From Megamerina dolium (lineage: Eukaryota > Arthropoda > Insecta > Diptera > Megamerinidae): a stretch of DNA of 64,000 nt. The notes under the pieces were generated by a model. It was not told the origin of the DNA and made no database searches. It worked only from the letters and a program-made list of their open reading frames with translations. Within the stretch, counting starts at the first letter, position 1. The number at the start of each line of letters is the position of its first letter. The DNA is taken from contig OY978530.1 of NCBI GenBank assembly GCA_963854835.1, forward strand, positions 17,803,733-17,867,732, read 5' to 3'. The position numbers were made by a program, and so were the translations under genes. Of the stretch, positions 56,485 to 64,000 are shown piece after piece.

Positions 56485-56680
56485 TTTATATTTTTTATAT
56501 TTATTTACTCATATTCATATACTTATGTAGTAATCTTAATATTAGACATGAATTGTTTATTCTAGTTTCACAATAATCTTAATACTAAGTATAATATCTA
56601 ATTTTTTTTCACATTAATAATTAATAAAAACTATGTAAAGAAATGCAATGAAAAAACGTAAAACTTTGTTCTTTTTTCTC

Positions 56681-59600
56681 TCACTCATCGGAATTATTAA
56701 GCAATTCAACTAATTCACTGAGGTTGTAATAACCGTGTGCATTTGTGTGAATGTTATCGGGTAGAATTTCTCTTTTATCATCATTTGAAGTTAAGACAAT
56801 TTTATTCATTTCACGTGTATACAAATTATGATGAATAGATCTTATTGTATGTATAGGGCGAGTTAGTATATCCCCACTATATAAAATGTTTGCGAAATCG
56901 TTTATGGTTAACCGCGATGAAATATTTTTGGGGATACCCTTCACTTTATTCTGAACATTATAATTAACTACATCTAATGAATACATTTTAGGACGTAGGC
57001 CAATAAATTCACGTATAATTGCCCCATTATTCTCATCCTTCATCATACCTAATTTTTTTTTATTTTTCAACAGTATGTTGAAAGGGTTATCAATAGCATA
57101 GCCCGATGTATCAAATCTGCTATCAATATCATCTTTGATATCCTGATAAAAATCATCGGTGCGAATATTATAAATAAAAGAATCGGTATCCATATAACAT
57201 AGCGATAAATTTTGCTTAAATTTTGGAATCATATATTGGTAGTGAAAGTCATACATTTTAAGTTTTGATAATTCCAAAATTGCAAATCCCAGATATATCG
57301 GTTTGTCATATAATACTCGCATTTTATTCATTTGAATGGCACACATATTCTCATCAAAAATTGATATGCTGTGAAAATTCGGACTAGCTATTAGGGCTCT
57401 AACTCCTTTTCTCTTCCGAACACTCTCCCAAGATGATAAAATTTTAATGTCATTACGTTTTTCAACGTTTTCCATTGTTTTACCGTAAACAGCATTGTTC
57501 ATTAATTTGAAAAGATTTTTTTCAAATTCGCATGTAGCTAAGGTGCGATGTTGATTGTTTAAATGGATATACTGATTTAACCAAGGAGATTGATTAAATT
57601 TTAACACCCTATGAACTTTAGATAACTCTAAACCATTTTGTATTGCCTGTTGTAGAACCCTATAGTGTATTACATAATGTATTTATTGTTTAATTTTGTA
57701 ATTAATTTTGTTACTTTGTTGTTATTTGGAGGGTTCATATTTTCAACACAAAATGGTAAATCGTTATGCAGCTCATGCATCTGGAGAGGGTAATTCAAAT
57801 CTACCTCTAAAAAGTAGCCAACGGATGATTCACTAGATGCATCTAATATGTCTTTAATGTTAATGTCTTCAACCCATTCAAATCCATCTGCTGGTAGATA
57901 TTGTGACATTGCCCAACCATATAGATTATTGGCGTCTAAATATACTAAATATTCAGATGGTTTCAATGGATTGAAATCATTCATATACTTATTGTTTGCC
58001 TTCGAGTGTCTTTTACTCACTTGGCAAATCCCACCACGAATCCCCTTCTGCACAAAATGATGCATTGAATGTATGCTTCAACATTGCATCATGGATCAAG
58101 CTTATACACATTCCTACATTTTTTCCTGAAATTTTCAAATATATCAGTTAGTAGGAGCACATCACATTTCAAATAGATTTCCATGTAGTCTTTCAAGGAA
58201 GAACAGCTAAATGTTACCCACACTTTTTTAGCATGATTATATTCCTCTTTTTTTATATTCCTCTTCAGAACACGGAGAACCGGTTAAAGTATTAAAGAAT
58301 TTTTCCCTTGGAGGAAGATTTTTCTCATGTAAAACTTCCTCCGTTTGTATATAGTTATATGGATATACACCCTTACGTCGAATTAGATCGAATTCTTCAT
58401 TATTAGGGTGCACTGCTCTAACCATGTGGAAATCTGACGGATCGAGATTTTTTGCTAATTTCTCCAAAAATTAGCCATAAATCTGAATGAGTCTAAAAAT
58501 CTTAGCTCCATTATACCATTTTCCTTTCTACGTTTAAATGATATAGAAATATACTTCTCTTTATTTACAGCAATTACATCAACATAACCACTTTTATATT
58601 GAAGCTCTCTGATAAATAAATGTATGTCATACCCCGAGAGGTTATGGAAAAACACCGGGAAAAATTTCGGAACTTTATATTTCAAATTGCATTCATTATG
58701 CGCTGGGCCACGATATTTCCCGGTTAAATGGCAATGATCCGTTATACGCTCTTCATTCCCATTTATTAATTTATTAATTTCCTCTCACAAATATGGCATA
58801 TAGGAGATGAAAAATAAAAATCTCGCTCTGCATTAGATAGAGGATTCATCGGAATCTTAACATTAATGCAATCATCAAAAATTTTGATGAGATCATCAAC
58901 TAACATCTCAATAAACATTTTGTATGAATCCATACCCACATATGTTCGCATTTTACTCAATATCGGATTATAATTGCATACGATCTGATATGAAAATGCA
59001 CAGGCGAGATGCTCCTGAATATTCCTTACTTTTTTGGAAACCCGTTCATCACATGATTTCAATACACATTCAAAGTCTGCATATACTACAAAAGGTACAT
59101 CCATCTGATGATGTATGCCGTTAAATTCGAGAAATTTATTATCTTCAGCAGGCATTCTGGTAACCATAAGATTACATTCCCTGGATATATGTTGACTATA
59201 TTTTTCATCGTTTGAAAAATGTTGTAAACATACATTACAAAAATGAATGGAATTTTTATTGCCAGTTAGCGTTGACCGGAAAAGTCGCACATTCTTAATC
59301 CATACATAATGGAAATTATCCGCTAACTCATCTTGGATAAACAGAAGATTTATATGAAATTTTCTATATGAATCCTTTGTCCAGTAAATTGGACCAAAAG
59401 CATCACCAATTTTATCGTTATACCCAAAGACAGATATGCTGATGTCTGCATTTTGTTCATCGAAAATGTGGATATCATTATAGTCTAGAGGAAACTCCAT
59501 ACCGCTAAAGTTTAACTCTAGATCATTCGCAAATATTATTGCATCATTTATATTCACATTATAATTCGAACAACGGTTCGAATTAATTGGTGAATCCACA

Positions 59601-60337
59601 AAAGATGCAATAATAGACCATTTAAAGCAATACATGTCATCATTTTCAACATTGACACATGCCTTTTTCTCAATCAATTTTTTAGGAAGAGGTATGAAAC
59701 TACTTCCTTTTATCATGTCGAGCTTATTCACATTAACCTCCAAATGAAGTAATTTAAGAAGGGCCCACCCACTATCACGTTCCTGGAATTCACTCATTTG
59801 ATTTTTGATCTTTTCAACATGATCGTTTAGTGAGCTCTCCAGTTCGTGTATAGTGTGTATGGGTATCATGTTTGTTTGAAAAGATTTAACCTCCACTATA
59901 TCGTGAGGTAGTTTTACATACTCTCCAAACAATTCGAAATTATATTTGAAAGGGTCATTACTTAGTAAAGACTCTTTCAAAACGCTAACTATACAATTCG
60001 AAATTTTCCCTATAAATTTTTCGGGGATTAAATCACCCTCATCATCATTATTAAATTGAAGGGTCTTTATCCTATTTTTAAACGCTGATTGAATAACTTT
60101 CACATTACCATCAACGATTTCGCAAGCATTTCTTTTATGAATATTAGCACGTATGTGATAACTCCAATTACGAGTTATCACATCCTTTTTACAAAAATCG
60201 CAATATGTAGTATTGGATTCTTTCTTTTTTTGTGAATGAACCCGTTTAATGTGTGCTTGCAAATTTCTCTTTGCAGAGAAAAATGTATCACATTCCTCAC
60301 AAAAGAAAGCTGAGTGCACTGTTTTACGTTTCGACAT
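56681..60337 (-). pseudogene. Protein-primed DNA polymerase B of Maverick
   Basis: The start at 60337 (MSKRKTVHSAFFCEECDTFF) opens a 523-codon frame with two C2H2 zinc fingers near residues 13-35 and 46-66. Farther on lie CNVCLQHFSNDEKYSQH, a third finger-like motif, and the exonuclease I motif FVVYADFECVLK. After frame changes come FHNLSGYDIHLFIREL (Exo II), [28 protein letters not shown] (polymerase motif A), LMNNAVYGKTMENVEKRNDI (motif B) and LCYMDTDSFIYNI (motif C). At least four frame changes or stops occur between 58766 and 57607. It is convergent with the exonuclease-like ORF. Confidence 0.92.
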
Positions 60338-60340
60338 TAT

Positions 60341-60359
60341 TAAATAAAATTTAATATAG

Positions 60360-60400
<41 letters not shown>

Positions 60401-60716
60401 TTGGTAATATTACTTAATTGTTACTGATGCTCTTACTGTTGTTATTATTATTGCTCTTGCTGCTGCTGCTACTGCTGCCGCTGCTCTATTACTTTTATTG
60501 CTGTTGCTACTGTTGTTGCTACTATTGTTGCTGATGATGATGATGATGATGTAGTTGGTTTTTTTTATTTCTGTTACTGCTGCTGCTGCAACTCTTAAAG
60601 TAAGATATCACTATTTTTGTTTATTAGTTTTTACTTCACATTAAATTAAATGAGCTGTTTTTATTCATATGAGTACGAATTCGAGTACAGTTTTTTAAAA
60701 TGTGTATTTATAATAG
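60341..60716. repeat. Triplet-repeat region beside the polymerase gene
   Basis: (TAA)n at about 60361-60400, then irregular TGC/TGT/TTG triplets at about 60420-60600 (for example GCTGCTGCTGCTACTGCTGC) and (GAT)n near 60530-60550. A TTTTTTAAAATGTGTATTTA block near 60691 recurs as TTTTTTGAAAATGTATATTT near 61170. No gene is seen. Confidence 0.75.
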
Positions 60717-61081
60717 TGGGTGCCGTAGCTCAGTGGTTAGTGTGTTCGCCTTCTGATCTGTAGGTCGTGGTTCAATACCCGGCTGATGCATAACAAATTT
60801 TATATCGAAAAGATTTTTCTTTCGAATGGTACCCACCTGTCGGCAAGCAATTGGCAATTCTTCCTACAGTAACAACTTGTCATGAAAAAGCTTCTAAAAA
60901 GAACTCTGTGACAAAGCTCAGAAAAAGTGATGTCACAAGTGTTCTGCAGTTCGGAACCGGCTAAAATAAGTAGGTCCATTCTAATACTGTCCAAAATTTA
61001 AGACGCACAACAGTAATAGAAGAGAAGCTCGGCCAATGAGCCCTTTGGGGCTTTAAGTGCCACATATTTATTTTATTATTT
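60717..61081 (+). mobile_element. tRNA-derived SINE, copy D (full length)
   Basis: Full-length copy with target duplication ATTTATAATAGT (60706-60717 and 61082-61093). The tRNA-like head is at 60717-60785 with a pol III A box (TAGCTCAGTGGTTAG, 60726-60740) and B box (GGTTCAATACC, 60769-60779). The body ends GGGGCTTTAAGTGCCACATA and a T/A-rich tail. The anticodon arm pairs poorly, so I do not assign the parent tRNA. Confidence 0.93.
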
Positions 61082-61093
61082 ATTTATAATAGT

Positions 61094-61756
61094 TATCCAA
61101 AAACTTATTACTGCAATTAAAAAACTTTCGAATACACGATTTAAATAATTTATTTTTTTTCGAGTGCAGTTTTTTGAAAATGTATATTTATAATAGTTAT
61201 TTATTCAAAAAGTTATCACTGCACTGCACGAATATATAATTCACTTCACTTATTTTTATTTTTATTCATTTATTATTTTTTTAATTTATTTCACTCATTA
61301 AATTATTTTATTAGAAAGATAATTTCAAGAGTCTTTCAACTACTCTTTACGAATCGCTGCAATTTTATACTGCAACTAATTCTATGAAATGAACCATTTA
61401 AATAAATGTGGGGTGTATAATAATGTTGGTAAATGTGGGGCGTGTATAAGTGTGTATGAGCTTATCACCCCATATGACAAAAAATATTTTGTCAATGTGT
61501 TGAATCTTTATCTTTATATGTTGTCAATTTGCTGCACCTTATCACATAACAGAAGTAAAATTAGTGGTCTTTTGCTGCGGCCCACTTTTCATATCTAATA
61601 CGTTTAGGGATTTTAACTATGTGAACTATTATGTTGCGGTCAAGAGGCCGATTGTAAGCTGTATACATAAAAATATTTATCATATACATGTATACATGCT
61701 TCATATAGTTGAAAATTGAATAAATAGACGGTGTACGATCCTAATAGAAATCATTA
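61094..61756. other. AT-rich stretch without a supported gene
   Basis: No convincing ORF. A short direct repeat, AAATGTGGGG followed by (T/C)GTGTATAA, occurs near 61402 and 61431. The end of the stretch could hold a promoter for the ORF that follows. Confidence 0.4.
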
Positions 61757-61792
61757 TTGACAACAATTCGAAGAAAGCAGGAAGAAAGCAGA

Positions 61793-62119
61793 ATGAACCA
61801 GAACGATAATGTAAGTATACATTTCTTTATTATAAAAAAATTATTGTTTTATGATATTAATAATTTATATATACTTTCATTACAGAATATTGTGAAAATT
61901 TTAGATGATGAAGAGATACCCTTCTCTCAGCGGTATATAAGCAGCAACAACATCAACAGCAACAACAGCAGCAACAACAACAACAACAACAACAGCAACA
62001 TCAACAACAACAGCAACAACAACAACAACAGCATCATTAGCAACAGCAGCAGCAGAAAGAAAAGGAGGAGGAAGCCAAATATACACCGCAGGATGAAATC
62101 AACGAATAATTCGCATTAA
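61793..62119 (+). CDS. Possible two-exon gene, low-complexity protein
   Basis: ATG at 61793 starts six codons (MNQNDN), followed by a textbook short intron: GTAAGT at 61811 to TTTCATTACAG ending 61885 (75 bases). Exon 2 reads NIVKILDDEEIPFSQRYISS, then an Asn/Ser-rich run encoded by AAC/AGC triplets and a basic end (SSRKKRRRKPNIHRR), stop at 62119. The intron length is a multiple of three and has no stop in this frame, so splicing is not needed to keep it open. In the next frame the same triplets encode a poly-Gln run. No known domain. It may be a Maverick accessory gene, a host gene piece or chance. Confidence 0.35.
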   Translation: MNQNDNVSIHFFIIKKLLFYDINNLYILSLQNIVKILDDEEIPFSQRYISSNNINSNNSSNNNNNNNSNINNNSNNNNNSIISNSSSRKKRRRKPNIHRRMKSTNNSH

Positions 62120-62225
62120 TGCTCTGATAGTCGATCAAGGTTATCCGATAATCAAATGCGAATTAAAGCAAACGGCCTACGGGCTGAAAATTATGTTAAC
62201 TTTAAATGACGGGGTGGTATTCTTA

Positions 62226-64000
62226 CGAAAAATCTCCTTGGTTAGAGGTTGTGCGTTGGGTTTGGGACCCGCCACATAAAAAACCCCCCCAATGAAAAAA
62301 ACAAATATGCCTCGGATAAGGACTACCGCTTTTGTTAATGACCCCCGCAAACGAAAAAAGGACAACGATTTACGGATATGCACCTGGAATGTCCGGTCCC
62401 TTTATAAGGAGGGTGCCTCTATCCAGCTGGTTGATGTCCTCGAAAAATACAGAGCTGACATCACCGCTCTCCAGGAAATGCGATGGACTGGACAGGGCTG
62501 CTCCAAAAGAGCGTCCTGTGACATCTACTACAGTTGCCATGCTGAAAGGCACGAATTAGGATGTGGGTTTTTTGGTCAGCAAGAGACTGCGGCATCTTGT
62601 CTCACAGTTCACGCCTGTGAACGAACGGCTGGCCACAATCCGCATCAAGGCAAAATTTTTCAACATCAGCCTTATATGTACCCATGCTCCGACGGATGAT
62701 AAGGACAATGTGACCAAGGAGAGCTTCTTTCAGCGCCTCGAAGAAGTTTATGACCGCTGCCCCCGCCACGATATCAAAATCGTGCTAGGCGACTTTAATG
62801 CCAGGGTGGGCAAGGAAGGTACCATTGGTCCAACTGTCGGAAAATTCAGCCTCCACCAGAACACCTCCGATAACAGAAAGAGGCTGATTGACTTCGCCGC
62901 AGCACGAAACATGGTAATTGGTGGTACCAGATTCCAGCATCTCGACATCCACAAAGCGACATGGCTGTCTCCAGATCAACGTACAAGAAACCAAATTGAT
63001 CATGTGGTGATTGACGGAAGGCATGCTTCCAGTGTGATGGACGTGAAATCGATCCGTGGTGCCAACATCGACTCGGATCACTACCTTGTTGCAGCTAAGG
63101 TGCGCACAAGCTTATGTGTCGCAAATAACAAGAGAAGTCCCACACAGAGAAAGCTCGACGTCAGTAAGCTGCGATCACCAGAGACAGCAGATGCATTTTC
63201 CACTCGACTATCGGATCTGCTTATGCAGAACACTCCCCCACTTGATAATACATGCGCACGGTGGACACATATATCCCACTCCATGACTACTGCTGCCGAG
63301 GAGGTAATCGGTTACTACCGGTCTCTGAGGAATGAGTGGTATGATCAGGAGTGTCGCGACGCTACCGCAGAGAAAGACGCCGCCTACAGAAAAACCCTGC
63401 GCAAAGCGAGCTGTTAAGGAGCGGTACAGAGAGAAAAGGAGTGCAGAGAGACGTCTTTTCAGGCGCAAGAAGAGGGAGTTGGAAAGACGCGAGTGTGAGG
63501 AGATAAAGATGTGTACCGACAAGAATGAGACTCGAAAATTCTTTGAAAAGATCAAGCGCCTGAGTGGAGGTTTAAATCCCGGAGCCCCTTCTTGTCGTGA
63601 TGGAAATGGGAATCTGGTTACAGATGTCCAGAGTGTACTGAGCCTATGGAGGGGACACTTCTCCACGTTACTGAATGGCGATGCTACGAAGAATTCCGCC
63701 AGTGGAGGAGATTGTCCGATAACCCCAATTACAGATGGTGTTGATGTTCCACCACCCGACTATGACGAGGTTGAAACGGTCATTTTAAGGCTGAAGAACA
63801 ACAAAGCCGCAGGTGCTGATGGCCTGCCTGCCGAGTTGTTTAAAACCGGAGGCGATGAGCTGCATCCACCAGCTCATAAGCAGAATATGGTCGGATGAAA
63901 GCATGCCTGATGATTGGAGGCCCAGTGTTCTCTGTCTCGTACATCAAAAAAAGAGATCCTACAATTTGCGCCAACTACCATGGAATAAGTCTCCTGAGCA
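62226..64000 (+). mobile_element. RTE copy 6, runs off the window
   Basis: The similarity starts within the RTE 5' UTR (ATCTCCTTGGTTAGAGGTTG), so the first ~280 bases are missing. It continues through the endonuclease and linker into the RT and is cut by the window end. It has the base changes typical of copy 4 in several places. Confidence 0.93.
62292..64000 (+). pseudogene. RTE polyprotein, copy 6, frameshifted, partial
   Basis: The frame opens at ATG 62292 (CTWNVRSL, QEMRW), shifts near 62565, continues with GDFNARVGKEG, NQIDHVVIDGRHAS and SDHYLVAAKV, loses a few bases near 63400 (LRKASC, then frame change), resumes with KERYREKRSAERRLF to KNNKAAGADGLPAELFKTGG, and breaks again near 63860. 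The RT catalytic part lies beyond the window. Confidence 0.88.

Noticed and set aside
60717..60788. Functional tRNA gene
   Set aside because: The anticodon arm pairs poorly and the sequence is the head of a repeated SINE with a target duplication.

Overview
The window reads as repeat-rich, AT-rich nuclear DNA from an insect, most probably a fly (Diptera). Evidence: a copia-type element primed from an internal initiator-tRNA(Met) site, a 17.6/297-type LTR element primed by tRNA-Ser, BEL/Pao, LOA-like, RTE-like and mariner-like elements, and (TA)n arrays. I cannot name the species and I found no convincing host housekeeping gene. Almost every recognisable coding region belongs to a mobile element, and most are damaged.

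Layout. 0.6-10.5 kb: a nearly full-length RTE-clade non-LTR retrotransposon (646-3820, 13-bp target duplication), a mariner-like relic, a Ty3/gypsy relic, a decayed RTE copy and a 5'-truncated RTE copy between (TA)n arrays. 10.5-16.6 kb: unclassified repeats, including a block duplicated at 38.1 kb, a ~308-bp tandem repeat, a TTAA-flanked MITE, a SINE and a gypsy relic. 16.7-29.1 kb: a Russian doll. An LOA-like element (endonuclease, RT, RNase H) is split by a copia element (18732-27530), which is itself hit by a mariner-like element (19418-20704) and an RTE copy (23737-26900). 29.2-33.9 kb: a BEL/Pao relic on the minus strand. 33.9-37.8 kb: a noncoding element with ~0.86-kb inverted arms, containing a SINE. 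39.7-44.9 kb: a 17.6/297-like LTR element with LTRs that look identical but with the polymerase core deleted.

45.1-60.3 kb: a Maverick/Polinton, the virus-like giant DNA transposon. It carries an adenain-like protease, a phospholipase-A2/pVI-like capsid protein, a packaging ATPase, an integrase, a penton-like minor capsid protein, a double-jelly-roll major capsid protein, a protein-primed family-B DNA polymerase with N-terminal zinc fingers and several unknown ORFs. An RTE copy (48755-51167) sits in it. Most core genes carry one or a few stops or frameshifts, so this is a fairly young corpse. Its left accessory end holds an intact 107-aa ORF that looks like a caspase-recruitment (CARD) domain of the initiator-caspase (Dronc) type, which suggests capture of a host apoptosis gene.

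60.4-64 kb: triplet repeats, a full-length tRNA-derived SINE, a possible small two-exon gene of low complexity, and a further RTE copy running off the window.

How the parts relate: several elements (two RTE copies, one SINE, one LTR element) have (TA)n on both sides, so TA arrays appear to have acted as landing sites. The SINE is noncoding and must rely on another element for reverse transcription; which one is not shown here.
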